Both the position numbers and the translations under genes were made by a program. Positions 21,851-30,284 of a stretch of DNA of 35,576 bases are shown piece after piece. The notes beneath the pieces are model-generated. The model was not told the DNA's origin, did not search any database, and worked only from the letters and a program-made list of their open reading frames with translations. This stretch comes from a virus: positions 1 to 35,576 of the IMG/VR virus record IMGVR_UViG_3300042540_000307, one strand, 5' to 3'. Positions within the stretch are counted from its first letter, which is position 1; each line of letters begins with the position of its first letter.

Positions 21851-22435
21851 CCAGAGGCGGCGGTCCCTTTGTGCGTGGAGTTCATCGAAGAGCAGGGCGT
21901 GGATGTTGAGTCCTTCGGCCCGGAACGCATCAGCCGACAGCACCCGATAGAACGAGTTGCTTGCCTTGTGGACGATGGTCTTCCGCGAGTCGATTACCTC
22001 GAGATGCTTCGACAACGCAGGCGAGGCCCGCACCATCGAGGCCGCTTCGCGGTAGATGATGCCAGCTTGCTCGCGGTCGCAGGCAGCACCGTAGACCTCG
22101 GCACCGGGCTCCGAGTCAAACGCCGTCATGTAGAGCGCGATCCCGGCGAGCGTCGTGCTCTTTCCCTGCTTTTTTGGCAACTCGATGTAACCGACGCGAT
22201 GCCTGCGTAGTCCGTCAGGGTTCAGCCGGCCAAACAACTCACGCAGGACGTGGTGCTGCCACGGCAGGAGCGTGAACGGTTTGCCCGCGTTCTGCCCCTT
22301 GCTGTGGCGCAGGATCTTCTCAAAGAAGTGAACGACGCGCTCGTATTTGGCCTGCCCATCTTTGCAAAGGTCAGGCACCGTGGAGCTTGAAGAAGTCTTC
22401 GACTTCGTCGCTCGGCTTTTCTTCCTTGCCGCCAA
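21833..22435 (-). CDS. terL: Terminase large subunit, 5' segment (ATPase domain), ending in the hairpin element
   Basis: Codons 1-195 of TerL, then five element-encoded codons and a TGA. ELPKKQGKSTTLAGIAL is the Walker A region and IHALLFDELHAQ the Walker B with its acidic residues; PWQHHVLRELFG and CDREQAGIIYREAASMV are ATPase-domain segments. Start at TTG 22435 overlaps the small terminase; GTG 22378 is an alternative. The 5' part alone would lack the nuclease and part of the ATPase coupling motif, so it cannot package DNA. Joined with 20781-21800 it makes about 534 aa, the usual TerL length. Confidence 0.88.
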   Translation of the reverse strand: MAARKKSRATKSKTSSSSTVPDLCKDGQAKYERVVHFFEKILRHSKGQNAGKPFTLLPWQHHVLRELFGRLNPDGLRRHRVGYIELPKKQGKSTTLAGIALYMTAFDSEPGAEVYGAACDREQAGIIYREAASMVRASPALSKHLEVIDSRKTIVHKASNSFYRVLSADAFRAEGLNIHALLFDELHAQRDRRLWAFAPG

Positions 22436-22841
22436 GTCGCACCCTACTGCTCGGAGTCAACCCAAACTCGCCCATTAACGACGCCTGGAGCGCCACTAAA
22501 CTGCGATATAGCGGACCCGCCGGATTGGGTTTCACGCCGCCTAAGTCAGTCCGCATCACCGGGCCGCTGGCCCGCAGCTCGAGTAGGCATCGCTGAGACT
22601 CAACGTACACCTCGCACAAAGTCGCCAGCGCCTCGCCATCCGCAGTCGTCAGCGTGCCAAGGCCGAGCAGGATCGGCACGAGCTCGCCCCACTTCTCAAC
22701 CGCGAGCGGCTCGACCATCAACCGCTTCGGCATCGGCGGCGCGCCGGCCGGTGCCGGCAGGTCGGGCCGGATCGGGCGCTTGCCGGGATTGCCGGCCAGG
22801 CGCTTGACCGACGCCGGAAGTGGCTTGCGACCGCGTGTCAT
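22371..22841 (-). CDS. terS: Terminase small subunit (P27 family)
   Basis: A 156-aa DNA-recognition subunit with the P27 signature: MTRGRKPLPASVKRLAGNPG at the start, MPKRLMVEPLAVEKWGELVP, then TADGEALATLCEVYVESQRC and PNPAGPLYRSLVALQASLMG, SLMGEFGLTPSSRVRLG. It directs TerL to the packaging site. The nearby HNH gene agrees with the usual HNH-TerS-TerL order. No strong ribosome-binding site is seen before 22841. Confidence 0.92.
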   Translation of the reverse strand: MTRGRKPLPASVKRLAGNPGKRPIRPDLPAPAGAPPMPKRLMVEPLAVEKWGELVPILLGLGTLTTADGEALATLCEVYVESQRCLLELRASGPVMRTDLGGVKPNPAGPLYRSLVALQASLMGEFGLTPSSRVRLGGKEEKPSDEVEDFFKLHGA

Positions 22842-23026
22842 TGTGGCAGTCCGAAAAACGGATGAAAAACCTCACGGCAATTTGCGGCCGCGCTCACGGA
22901 GCAGGCGACCGGGGTCTTTATTTGGCGTAGTTGGGGTGATTTCGACCACCCTGCCACGTCGCACAGCGTCGCGTGTGGCGTGCGTTCGCGTGGCTGGCTG
23001 GCTGGTCGCTTCCGTGTCGTCTGCCG

Positions 23027-23371
23027 TTAGCACGCATCGTGGTGCGTCTGCGTGGACGTTTGGCGTTGCTCGCTCATCGTCTTTCGTCCGTGACAACGGA
23101 TGCACAACGTCTGTCCGTTGTTCACGTCGTACCGTTCACCACCTTGAGCGATAGGCACGACGTGGTCCGCCTGGGCCTCGCGGGGGCCCGTACACACGCG
23201 ACCGCACGACCTACACTGCCATGCGTCACGGGTAAGCACTGCCTGTCGCCACGCCTTGTGTGCCTTGTCGCAGTACCCACGGGCTGCCGCGTTGAGCCTT
23301 GCAGTCTCGTCTCGCCTAGGGCGTGACGTTCTCAGACGGGGGGGCCTATGTGCTGGTATGCGTTGCGGCAT
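23027..23371 (-). CDS. HNH endonuclease next to terminase
   Basis: A 114-aa HNH nuclease. Two zinc-binding CxxC pairs (CRSCGRVC, then CIRCHGRK), a catalytic ADHVVPIAQGG (first His) and DVNNGQTLC with the conserved Asn. Typical of the HNH proteins found before phage terminase genes, where they assist cos cleavage in HK97-like systems. The first 25 residues are Arg/Pro-rich. The 185-base gap between this gene and TerS (22842-23026) has no convincing gene; the packaging site may lie there. Confidence 0.85.
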   Translation of the reverse strand: MPQRIPAHRPPRLRTSRPRRDETARLNAAARGYCDKAHKAWRQAVLTRDAWQCRSCGRVCTGPREAQADHVVPIAQGGERYDVNNGQTLCIRCHGRKTMSEQRQTSTQTHHDAC

Positions 23372-23380
23372 GCGGGGGGG

Positions 23381-23737
23381 CTATGACTTGAACATCACGA
23401 CGCCAACCGTCCCAGTGCTGTTCGTCGTTGCCGACACCAGCTTCAAGAACGGCACAGCGAACACCGCATCGGGCAGCGAGTACATGCGGCCATCCGTGCT
23501 CGAGGGGGCCAGCGTGATGTCCGCCGCAGCACCAGCCGCGTCGTACATACGCCGATATGCACCGTCCACCGTGTTGCAGCCCCAGCACTGGAGGCTGTTG
23601 CTGTTGGTGCTCATCGTGGCGAGCGACACGACGCCGCCAGCCATATCGTCCAGCCGCAGCGTGGTGGCCAGTGTCGTGGTCGAGTGCAGCGTGATGCTCA
23701 CCTCACGCTCGTATCGCTTGATCCTGACGTGGGACAT
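23381..23737 (-). CDS. Hypothetical structural-type protein (118 aa)
   Basis: A beta-rich, Thr/Ser-rich protein (MSHVRIKRYEREVSITLHST, then TDGRMYSLPDAVFAVPFLKL and TGTVGVVMFKS). It resembles the small beta proteins in the 8229-9423 segment. It lies between GDP-mannose dehydratase and HNH genes. Family unknown; a fibre-tip or decoration protein is a possibility. The start is taken at ATG 23737 with AGGGAAA 9-10 nt upstream. Confidence 0.65.
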   Translation of the reverse strand: MSHVRIKRYEREVSITLHSTTTLATTLRLDDMAGGVVSLATMSTNSNSLQCWGCNTVDGAYRRMYDAAGAAADITLAPSSTDGRMYSLPDAVFAVPFLKLVSATTNSTGTVGVVMFKS

Positions 23738-23798
23738 GGGTGGGGTTTCCCTGGGGTAGCGCGGGTCGTGGCCCGTCTCGTGGCCTTCTGCGTCTAAC

Positions 23799-24833
23799 TT
23801 ACGCCGACGCGGCCCGTGTCGTGCAGTTCTCCCGCACGAGCGCCTCGCGTCTGGCGAGCTCCAGATCGGCGTCTACCATCATCGCCACGAGATCGGAGAA
23901 CGACGTGCGTGGCTCCCAGCCCAAGATGCGCTTCGCGTTCCCGGCATAGCCAATCAGCACGTCCACCTCGGTCGGCCGTTCGTACCGCTGGTCATGCTCG
24001 ACGAAGTCCCGGTAGTCGAGGTCGAGCCGCCCGAATGCCAGTTCGCAAATCTCCCGCACCGTGTGCGTCTCGCCCGTTGCCACGACGAGGTCTGGCGGGC
24101 TGCCGATGGGATGCTGGAGCATCAGCCACATGGCCTCGACATAGTCGCCCGCGAAGCCCCAATCGCGGCTGGCGTCAAGGTTGCCGAGGTAGAGCTTCGA
24201 CTGCAGCCCGTGCTTGATGCGGCCTGCGGCCCGCGTGATCTTGCGGGTCACGAAGGTCTCGCCGCGCCGCGGGCTTTCGTGATTGAACAGGATGCCGCAC
24301 CGTGCGAACAGCCCATAGGCTTCGCGGTAGTTCACCGTCGTCCAGTGTGCGAAAGCCTTGGCGCACGCATACGGTGAGCGTGGACGAAACGGCGACTCCT
24401 CGCGCAACATCGGCCTGTCGCCAGGGAACAACGCCTGCGGCTCGATGCCGCCATACATCTCGCTGCTCGACGCCTGGTAGAACCGCGCCTGCGGTGCGTG
24501 GTCGCGAATCGCCTCCAGCATCCGCAGAGCGCCGATCCCGGTGGCGTCGGCCGTGTAGACCGGCTGGTCGAACGACACGCGGACGTGGCTTTGTGCCGCG
24601 AGGTTGTAGACCTCGTGCGGCTCGACCTGCCGCACGATGCGAGCCATCGCACCGCCGTCGCACACGTCGCCGTGGTGCAGGTGGACCGCATCGAAGATGT
24701 GGTCCACGCGACCGGTGTTGAACGTCGAAGCCCGGCGAATGATGCCGTGGACTTCGTAGCCTTTGGCGAGCAGGAACTCGGCGAGGTATGAGCCGTCCTG
24801 CCCGGTGATGCCGGTGATGAGGGCGCGGGTCAT
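23799..24833 (-). CDS. gmd: GDP-mannose 4,6-dehydratase
   Basis: A 344-aa short-chain dehydrogenase that turns GDP-mannose into GDP-4-keto-6-deoxy-mannose, precursor of fucose, rhamnose and perosamine sugars. The NAD(P) site [16 protein letters not shown] is at the N-terminus, [15 protein letters not shown] follows, SSSEMYGG carries the catalytic Ser/Glu, and [17 protein letters not shown] the catalytic Yxxx[16 protein letters not shown] and [19 protein letters not shown] are family signatures. Start at ATG 24833. Together with the glycosyltransferase block it suggests modification of surface glycans. Confidence 0.95.
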   Translation of the reverse strand: MTRALITGITGQDGSYLAEFLLAKGYEVHGIIRRASTFNTGRVDHIFDAVHLHHGDVCDGGAMARIVRQVEPHEVYNLAAQSHVRVSFDQPVYTADATGIGALRMLEAIRDHAPQARFYQASSSEMYGGIEPQALFPGDRPMLREESPFRPRSPYACAKAFAHWTTVNYREAYGLFARCGILFNHESPRRGETFVTRKITRAAGRIKHGLQSKLYLGNLDASRDWGFAGDYVEAMWLMLQHPIGSPPDLVVATGETHTVREICELAFGRLDLDYRDFVEHDQRYERPTEVDVLIGYAGNAKRILGWEPRTSFSDLVAMMVDADLELARREALVRENCTTRAASA

Positions 24834-24840
24834 GCGGAAA

Positions 24841-25191
24841 TTATTCCACAACACGCAATTCAACGGTTTCCATGCTGTGTTCCCAACTCCAAGACTGTCC
24901 GATAGGCGATGTGACGTTGGACGCTTGCAGGTCGCCTCCAATGCCATGACGCCAATACATGACCCCAGGAATTGACGGCAACGCATCGGCCATTGCGGCG
25001 ATCATTTCTTGCGTGGCCGCCGTGTACATGGCGAAGTGCGTTGGCGAGCCCGACCCGGTTCGCGATAGCGGGACCGTGAAAGCGTTGCCGTCGTAGTTTG
25101 GTCCGCTTGGGTTGATTTGGCGTGCGGCGGCGTCGGCAGCAGACAACGATGCGGCCGGAACGATGATGGCGAGCCGGTAGTCGAAACTCAC
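24841..25191 (-). CDS. Hypothetical protein next to the lectin gene (116 aa)
   Basis: The GTG at 25191 overlaps the LamG stop as GTGA with GGGG 7 nt upstream, so I prefer it to the ATG at 25203. The product ([20 protein letters not shown], then [20 protein letters not shown]) is soluble. A tail-fibre-associated or chaperone role is possible from its coupling to the lectin-domain gene. No family recognised. Confidence 0.6.
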   Translation of the reverse strand: MSFDYRLAIIVPAASLSAADAAARQINPSGPNYDGNAFTVPLSRTGSGSPTHFAMYTAATQEMIAAMADALPSIPGVMYWRHGIGGDLQASNVTSPIGQSWSWEHSMETVELRVVE

Positions 25192-25973
25192 GACACGCCC
25201 CATTTTTTTTGAAGGTAGCCCAACACGGTCGCCTGGTCTGTTGCTGACAGAGAGCGGTTGTATTGCAGGATTTCCATGACCGTGCCTTTGTACGGGCTGG
25301 AGTTTGCCGGGGAACCGCTCAAGAAACGGCTGCTGATGCCAAATCCAGTGCTCTGGTCTGATGCCGTGTATGACGTGTCCGACACGCTGCTCGTCGCGCC
25401 ATTCGCCCGCGTGTAGTGAATAGCGTTATTGGTCGTTGCAAAATTCAAAATGATGACGTTGTTTTGTCCTTCAACCGTTGCTGGCGGGTTCAGTATGAGA
25501 ATGTTTCCGCCAGCGCCGCCCGAGTAAGAGTTAGTGACGTTTAGCACAAGCCCGCCCGTCGTTGTGTCGTCATTTCCGCTTGCCGGGAAAAACGTAAACA
25601 CAACCCGATTGGTGATGTTGCCACGATTGAGAGCGACAAACAGCGTCTGGCCGGTGAGGTTGATCCTGGCCGTTGTGTTGATGATGCCGTCATCCACGCC
25701 GTCAAACGATAACGCGGACTTGCCGGAATAGTGATTCGCCACGAACGACGGCGCTGTTGAATCTGCCGTTGTCCTAATGACGTGAAACCCGTTCCCGCTC
25801 TTGTCGCCCCAATATTTCACAGGGCCGTTGGCCGTGACGGTCCCAACGCCGTCGCTTGTCGGACCAAGCGTTGACGTGTCAGAGGCGTCTAGCCACAACG
25901 ACAGACCGCTGATGCTTTTGGGATTGAACCCACTCGCCCTCGGCCGCATCAGTCGATTGTTCATCGGTGCCAT
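25188..25973 (-). CDS. LamG/concanavalin-type lectin-domain protein
   Basis: A 261-aa protein with the usual LamG-like pattern: ISGLSLWLDASDTSTLG, VKYWGDKSGNGFHV, ALSFDGVDDGI, then GTVMEILQYNRSLSATDQAT and YLQKKWG. Such domains bind glycans, and in phages they serve as receptor-binding tail fibre domains or fibre decorations. MAPMNNRLMRPRASGFNPKS may be the attachment tail. GAGGAGAAG lies upstream of the ATG at 25973. Located away from the main tail cluster, it may be an accessory receptor-binding protein. Confidence 0.85.
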   Translation of the reverse strand: MAPMNNRLMRPRASGFNPKSISGLSLWLDASDTSTLGPTSDGVGTVTANGPVKYWGDKSGNGFHVIRTTADSTAPSFVANHYSGKSALSFDGVDDGIINTTARINLTGQTLFVALNRGNITNRVVFTFFPASGNDDTTTGGLVLNVTNSYSGGAGGNILILNPPATVEGQNNVIILNFATTNNAIHYTRANGATSSVSDTSYTASDQSTGFGISSRFLSGSPANSSPYKGTVMEILQYNRSLSATDQATVLGYLQKKWGVS

Positions 25974-25976
25974 GCG

Positions 25977-26225
25977 TCACTTCTCCTCTGGCTTCTGCCC
26001 GGCTTTCGGTTGTAACGCATAGAGCAAGCGCGTCTGCTCGCTCACCGCCTGGGCGATCTCGACCTGCGTCTGGGCGAGCTTCTCTAGGAACTGCGTGTGC
26101 GCCTTCACAAGCGGTAGCAAAACGTCCTGGCGACCCACGTAGAGGCACGCTAACGCCACCAGAGCTGCGAATCCATGCTCTCGGAGCACGCCGAGTAGCG
26201 TCGTCTGCACCGTCTCGCTCGTCAT
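25977..26225 (-). CDS. Single-TM small membrane protein (82 aa), possible holin-type
   Basis: One N-terminal transmembrane helix (HGFAALVALACLYVGRQDVL) followed by an amphipathic helix with Gln/Glu (HTQFLEKLAQTQVEIAQAV) and a charged tail. Length and layout are compatible with a holin or spanin-like membrane protein, and it is coupled by ATGA to the next membrane gene. Without homologs this stays tentative. Confidence 0.6.
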   Translation of the reverse strand: MTSETVQTTLLGVLREHGFAALVALACLYVGRQDVLLPLVKAHTQFLEKLAQTQVEIAQAVSEQTRLLYALQPKAGQKPEEK

Positions 26226-26569
26226 CGCTGCATCTCCCGCTGCCACCCGGCCAACATGATCCGGTTGAAGTTCCTATCGAGCCACCACTTCACGAGCCAC
26301 TGAATCACCGCGACGAGCACCGCCGTGGCGATGATTGACAGCAGCACGAAGCCGTACTCTTGCCCCGAGCGGCGCGTTTTCACGCGCTCCACAAGAGCCG
26401 ACTCGTAGGCTCTCAGGTCGTCGTCGCTCTGGCTGGTGACGAGTGATTCGTTGTCCCACTCGGCCACGGCGTCCTCGAGCATCTGACGCACGGTGTCACG
26501 GCCCACGAGCCGCTTGCGAAGCGGCGGCAGGTCGGCCCAGCACTGGTCGGTGAGGTCGTCGAAGGTCAT
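26222..26569 (-). CDS. Membrane protein with C-terminal TM helix (115 aa)
   Basis: Soluble N-terminal part (TFDDLTDQCWADLPPLRKRL, then RDTVRQMLEDAVAEWDNESL) and one TM helix near the end (FVLLSIIATAVLVAVIQWLV) with a WWLDRNFNR flank. The start ATG at 26569 overlaps the next gene (ATGA). Together with 25977-26225 and 26566-26865 it makes a membrane cluster next to the cysteine peptidase, so lysis or entry is possible. No family recognised. Confidence 0.6.
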   Translation of the reverse strand: MTFDDLTDQCWADLPPLRKRLVGRDTVRQMLEDAVAEWDNESLVTSQSDDDLRAYESALVERVKTRRSGQEYGFVLLSIIATAVLVAVIQWLVKWWLDRNFNRIMLAGWQREMQR

Positions 26570-26865
26570 CGGTTCACTCCGCAGGTGCCGGTCGTGCAGG
26601 TGGGGGCCGTCTTTGGCTTCTTGCCGGTGCCCTTGCAATCTGGGCACGTAATGCGAATGCCGGCGTTATCGCCGAGAACGCCGCGGCCGTCGCATCGCTC
26701 GCACACGTCGCTGGGGGCGGGCGTTGGCGGCAGCCCTTGGCGGGCCTGCACGATGCACCGGCTGGCTTCGCAAGCCAGGTCGGCCGTAATGGACGTGTCG
26801 CCGCGGGGAAGAGACGCAACGCAGCCAACGAACGCCACGGCGAAACAGACGAGCCAACGGTTCAC
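26566..26865 (-). CDS. Lipoprotein with DnaJ-type zinc finger (99 aa)
   Basis: MNRWLVCFAVAFVGCVASLP looks like a lipoprotein signal (lipobox FVGC). The remainder contains CERCDGRGVLGD and CPDCKGTGKK, the CxxCxGxG repeats of the DnaJ cysteine-rich zinc finger, then CTTGTC. No J domain. An exported zinc-finger lipoprotein is unusual, and its role unknown. It is coupled by ATGA to the cysteine peptidase, suggesting a joint function at the cell envelope. Confidence 0.7.
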   Translation of the reverse strand: MNRWLVCFAVAFVGCVASLPRGDTSITADLACEASRCIVQARQGLPPTPAPSDVCERCDGRGVLGDNAGIRITCPDCKGTGKKPKTAPTCTTGTCGVNR

Positions 26866-27776
26866 AAAACGCCTCCGGTCCAGTTGGGAAGCGTGCGGGG
26901 CTCAAAGCCCGAATAGCCAGACAAGGCAAACGAGTCCTCGCCCGAGAGCATGTCGGTGCAGGTGTCGGCGTCCACCCAGCCGGCCGACTTCTGGAACTGC
27001 GGCGGCAGGGCCGGGTCAACGTCGCCGTCGTAGCAGTCGCCCCACGAATTTGCACAAAGCAACGCCGGGCGTGGCGACCATCGCACCGCACAAAAATTCA
27101 TCGCGTGTGCCCATGTGCCCATCGGCGCGAGATGCCCGCCGTCTCGGAGCGTCATGGAGAAGCCACGCATCGAACACACGGCCACGGGGTATCCGTTCTG
27201 GATCGCTTTGGCGGCATCATCAAACGACGTGACAAGCGCCACGGCGGAAACTTTGTGCTTCGCCGCAAACGGCTCGAGCTCGTCTGGCACGCCGTCGCGG
27301 CCCCATTCCTTCTCGCGGGTGCCACTGTTGTCGGTGAACCGCTGGCCGGCGTAGTCGATGCCGTAGTGCAGCGTGCCGTAGTTGGCGACTGCTTTCGCTG
27401 CAGCCGCTCCATAGGAACCGTCGCCGCCTAAGTTGGGCCGCCCGCGAACCTCAACCCGGCTGAATCCGTAGACGCTGGCTTCGAGGACCCGGCCGCCGTA
27501 GACCTCGTGCTCTGCCCGCAGGTGGATGTCGCATGCCGCGAGGATGTCGCACGAGAGCGCCCAGGCCCAGCCAACGCAGCTACCAATCTTCTGGCTGCCA
27601 CGCTTCCAGCTTGGATCGCACCGCAGAAGGTACTCGCCCAAGAACACGTCGCGTGACGCGTCGAGCTCAAGGTCGGGCCCTGCCGCCGCCAGCGTGGGCT
27701 TCGGCAGCGAGGCTAGAAAACGCTCAGTGCCCTTGCGGTCGGGCACGTACCCCATGAGCGGCAGGAAGTCGGCCAT
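26862..27776 (-). CDS. Papain-like (C1) cysteine peptidase
   Basis: A 304-aa peptidase. QKIGSCVGWAWALSCDIL carries the oxyanion Gln and the catalytic Cys of the papain fold; GTWAHAMNFCAV gives the catalytic His and ALLCANSWGDCYDG the Asn. No signal peptide. It is preceded and followed by membrane and lipoprotein genes, and it could be a lysis enzyme, a virion protease or a host-directed effector. It is relatively short for C1A but complete in its catalytic residues. RBS AGGGTG. Confidence 0.85.
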   Translation of the reverse strand: MADFLPLMGYVPDRKGTERFLASLPKPTLAAAGPDLELDASRDVFLGEYLLRCDPSWKRGSQKIGSCVGWAWALSCDILAACDIHLRAEHEVYGGRVLEASVYGFSRVEVRGRPNLGGDGSYGAAAAKAVANYGTLHYGIDYAGQRFTDNSGTREKEWGRDGVPDELEPFAAKHKVSAVALVTSFDDAAKAIQNGYPVAVCSMRGFSMTLRDGGHLAPMGTWAHAMNFCAVRWSPRPALLCANSWGDCYDGDVDPALPPQFQKSAGWVDADTCTDMLSGEDSFALSGYSGFEPRTLPNWTGGVL

Positions 27777-27779
27777 GCG

Positions 27780-28400
27780 TCACCCTGCGTTGACGCCGGC
27801 CCATGCAATCGCCCGGCACAATTCGGCGTAGCGGGCCCGCAGATCCTTCGTCACGGGAACCTCGCCGGTGCCGAGCACCTGGGCAAACGCGGCCTCAACG
27901 GCTTCACGCAGCCCCGGATAGACGCCAGGGGAGTTGCCGCCGATGCGACGCCAACCGATCTCGACGGCAAGAACGGTAAAAAGCCGCAGCGATCGCGTGT
28001 CGGTAAAAACGACTTCAGTGCTGACGCCGTCGCCAAGAGCGACGATCGCGGCCTTGTTCCACAGTTCCGCCCAGAGCATCCGGTCGCTCATCGACACGGA
28101 CTTCATCGCGGCGGCGACCGGCGTTACAACCCGTTGCATGGCGTCACTCGGCGTAACAACTTCGACGGGCCGAACTGCCGGAACCGACAGCGACGGCATC
28201 GGCACCTTGCCCCACGCCGCCGCCACGATCAGCCCAGCCGCCGCCGTCCGCGTCAGCCCGGCCTTGTGCCGCTGGGCGGCTTCGACGGCGAGCAGGGCGG
28301 CACGGATGGCGGCCTGGGCCGCCACACTGAGGTACGGCGAGCCGACGAGAGCAACTGCTGCGATGACGGCTGCGGTGCGTAGTGCAAATTCGACGCTCAC
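27780..28400 (-). CDS. Hypothetical membrane-associated protein (206 aa)
   Basis: The GTG at 28400 overlaps the previous stop (GTGA, 28397-28400). The N-terminus has two hydrophobic segments (ALRTAAVIAAVALVGSPYL and RTAAAGLIVAAAWGKV). The remainder (MSDRMLWAELWNKAAIVALG, then TDTRSLRLFTVLAVEIGWRR) is helical and Trp-rich. No family recognised; membrane location is inferred. Position before the C1 peptidase suggests a joint role. Confidence 0.6.
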   Translation of the reverse strand: MSVEFALRTAAVIAAVALVGSPYLSVAAQAAIRAALLAVEAAQRHKAGLTRTAAAGLIVAAAWGKVPMPSLSVPAVRPVEVVTPSDAMQRVVTPVAAAMKSVSMSDRMLWAELWNKAAIVALGDGVSTEVVFTDTRSLRLFTVLAVEIGWRRIGGNSPGVYPGLREAVEAAFAQVLGTGEVPVTKDLRARYAELCRAIAWAGVNAG

Positions 28401-28702
28401 CCCTTGAGCCCCTCGACCTTCTGCACGATCCAGCGAACGAACACCTCGCCCTGCTCGGTCTTCAACATCTCGGTCAAATGCTTCACCAGTTCGTCGTCGA
28501 GCGTGGCGTCGGTGCGGGCGGCAAGCCACTCGGCCGCTTCGTACACGACGAGCGACTTCGCGTAGGGATCGCCAACCGAGACGAACCGCTGGGCGAACGT
28601 CAGCACCGGCAGCCAGGACTGCAGGAGCGCGATCTGTTGCCAGATGTTGAGCTTGTTTCCGTACTCGGCCTGCTCGGCCGGCGTCATCTCGAAGGCGGGC
28701 AT
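28397..28702 (-). CDS. Hypothetical protein (101 aa)
   Basis: The start ATG at 28702 is preferred (AGGAG 7 nt upstream) over 28735. Mainly helical (TPAEQAEYGNKLNIWQQIAL, then LVVYEAAEWLAARTDATLDD and ELVKHLTEMLKTEQGEVFVR). Coupled to the next gene by GTGA. No family recognised. Confidence 0.6.
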   Translation of the reverse strand: MPAFEMTPAEQAEYGNKLNIWQQIALLQSWLPVLTFAQRFVSVGDPYAKSLVVYEAAEWLAARTDATLDDELVKHLTEMLKTEQGEVFVRWIVQKVEGLKG

Positions 28703-28762
28703 GGCACTACTCCTGGGGATACTTCGGTGTATCACCCGGCGGGGTAATCCATGCAGTAACGC

Positions 28763-29017
28763 CTACGGCGACTCGTCCTCCGTGTCATCTAGGACGCTGG
28801 GAAAATTGATAGTGTCGTTCAACCAATCGTAGACCATGTGCCAGGTATCTTCCGCCTCTTCGTGCGACTCCTTCCGCTCGATCACGTAAGGCTGTTTGAA
28901 CGATTCCTCGCGCCCTGCAATCAGCTTCCCCGCGCCGTCGGTCATGTAGACGTAGGCGTACTGCCGGCCGAACTCGACCACGATCCGGCGCTCCACGTAG
29001 TCGGGCAGTCTTGGCAT
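28763..29017 (-). CDS. Small acidic hypothetical protein (84 aa)
   Basis: A highly charged protein (RRIVVEFGRQYAYVYMTDGA, then ESHEEAEDTWHMVYDWLNDT) ending in an acidic tail (DDTEDESP). It starts 7 nt after the stop of the preceding gene. No family recognised. Confidence 0.55.
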   Translation of the reverse strand: MPRLPDYVERRIVVEFGRQYAYVYMTDGAGKLIAGREESFKQPYVIERKESHEEAEDTWHMVYDWLNDTINFPSVLDDTEDESP

Positions 29018-29023
29018 CGCCGT

Positions 29024-29425
29024 TCACAGTTCGTCCGCGTCTTCGTCCAGCCCGGCAAGTTCGGCCGTGATCTCAATTCTCGCCAGCGTGAACCCGGTCG
29101 GCTTGTTCGCCTGCCGTTCCGCTCGCGTCACCTCGTCCCACGTCACCTGCACGCACGTCACGCGCTGGGCCACACGCGGGGCGAGGTCGAGGCTGTTCTC
29201 GCTCGCGGCCAACTCGGCCGCGTCGGGGTCCAGCATCCGTTCGTCGCGGCTGGGCTTGTAGCGGAGCCGGCGGTCGTTGCGAGGCGGGAATCCCCAGACC
29301 TCGCGGAGGCGAATCAGTTGGTGGCTCGTGACCGTCCAGTAGGTCGCTATCGCCTGGATCGGCAGATAGGAGTCCCACTGCAGCCGCAGCGTCACGCGGT
29401 CAATGATCGAGGTGTTGCCGGCCAT
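29024..29425 (-). CDS. Hypothetical protein (133 aa), possible HTH
   Basis: The stretch IQAIATYWTVTSHQLIRLRE, with VWGFPPRNDRRLRYKP following, resembles a helix-turn-helix with a recognition helix; an acidic C-terminal end (LAGLDEDADEL) follows. It overlaps the glycosyltransferase end by 26 nt. Possibly a DNA-binding regulator; unproven. Confidence 0.6.
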   Translation of the reverse strand: MAGNTSIIDRVTLRLQWDSYLPIQAIATYWTVTSHQLIRLREVWGFPPRNDRRLRYKPSRDERMLDPDAAELAASENSLDLAPRVAQRVTCVQVTWDEVTRAERQANKPTGFTLARIEITAELAGLDEDADEL

Positions 29426-30284
29426 GTTGCGGGACCCAGAAGCTCACGACCCTGGACGATGGATTGAAACCGAACCGCCCTCTCGTCTCGGGATGCTCGG
29501 CGATCGACCTATGCAGGGTGCAATGCTCGCACGTTTCGCCCGTGTAGACGCCACGCAGATAGGCGTCAGCACGGTACAGAGCGAGCTGCCCGAAGGCCGA
29601 GTTCACCTGCACCGGCGGTGCGCCGACCACCGGCCGCATGAGGTGGAACCAATCGAGCGGCGTGCGATGCCGCCAGCCGAACCACCGGAAAGCGAAGCCG
29701 TCGTAGTGGGCGGGAATAACCGTGCCGTCTGCGGTTCGCATCTCGCACCACGAATAGGAGCCAAGCCCCCACCAATCGCTCCGCTCCATGTGGGCCACGC
29801 TGGTGAGCAGACCGTCAATGCTCCAGCCGCCCCAGCTATCGGAGTCCACGACCGCGACCAAGTCCACCGGCTCGCCGTGTCGCACCCAGGTCTGGCAGGC
29901 AGCGCGGTACTCCGCGAGCGCGACCGTTCGCTCTTGGGAGATCGTGTAGTTGAGATGCGGGCGATCGTAGGTATTGAGACTGACACACCGCTGCCGTTGG
30001 TCAGACCACTCTTTCAGCACCTCCTTCGTGTCATCGACGCTGTCGTTCTCTGCGGCGAACGCGGTCCACGACTTGAAGCACGCGCCAGTTCGCTCGATGA
30101 GATCAAGCGTCTGCCGCAGCCACGGCTGGGAGTTTCTGCAGATCATCACGATGGCGATAGACAGGCCAGCCGCCACCTCGCGCCCATACTTCACCGCTTC
30201 CGCGTAGTCCTCCGCGAACTCGGGATCGGGCGGCAGCAGCACGTCGGGCCGGTGGGCCTCAATCTCGTCAAGCGTGATCTGCAC
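29400..30284 (-). CDS. Glycosyltransferase-like protein (294 aa)
   Basis: A GT-A type enzyme: AAGLSIAIVMICRNSQPWLR with RNSQPW is the usual N-terminal motif of family-2-like transferases, LVAVVDSDSWGGWSIDG holds the DxD (DSD), and SDWWGLGSYSWCEMRTADG and YRADAYLRGVYTGETCEHCT follow. GTG start at 30284 with GGAGGGACGATC before it. Substrate unknown. It is followed by coupled hypothetical genes and preceded by another GT, so likely part of a glycan cassette. Confidence 0.75.
   Translation of the reverse strand: MQITLDEIEAHRPDVLLPPDPEFAEDYAEAVKYGREVAAGLSIAIVMICRNSQPWLRQTLDLIERTGACFKSWTAFAAENDSVDDTKEVLKEWSDQRQRCVSLNTYDRPHLNYTISQERTVALAEYRAACQTWVRHGEPVDLVAVVDSDSWGGWSIDGLLTSVAHMERSDWWGLGSYSWCEMRTADGTVIPAHYDGFAFRWFGWRHRTPLDWFHLMRPVVGAPPVQVNSAFGQLALYRADAYLRGVYTGETCEHCTLHRSIAEHPETRGRFGFNPSSRVVSFWVPQHGRQHLDH

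Noticed and set aside
22872-23105. Minus-strand ORF of 77 codons between HNH and small terminase genes
   Set aside because: It overlaps the HNH gene by 79 nt, has no ribosome-binding site and a low-complexity sequence. The gap more likely holds packaging or regulatory DNA.
26897-26911. GGGGCTCAAAGCCC as a third hairpin element
   Set aside because: It lies within an uninterrupted reading frame (SGFEPRT), has a short stem and lacks the 14-nt tail and the TGG^GAC context.
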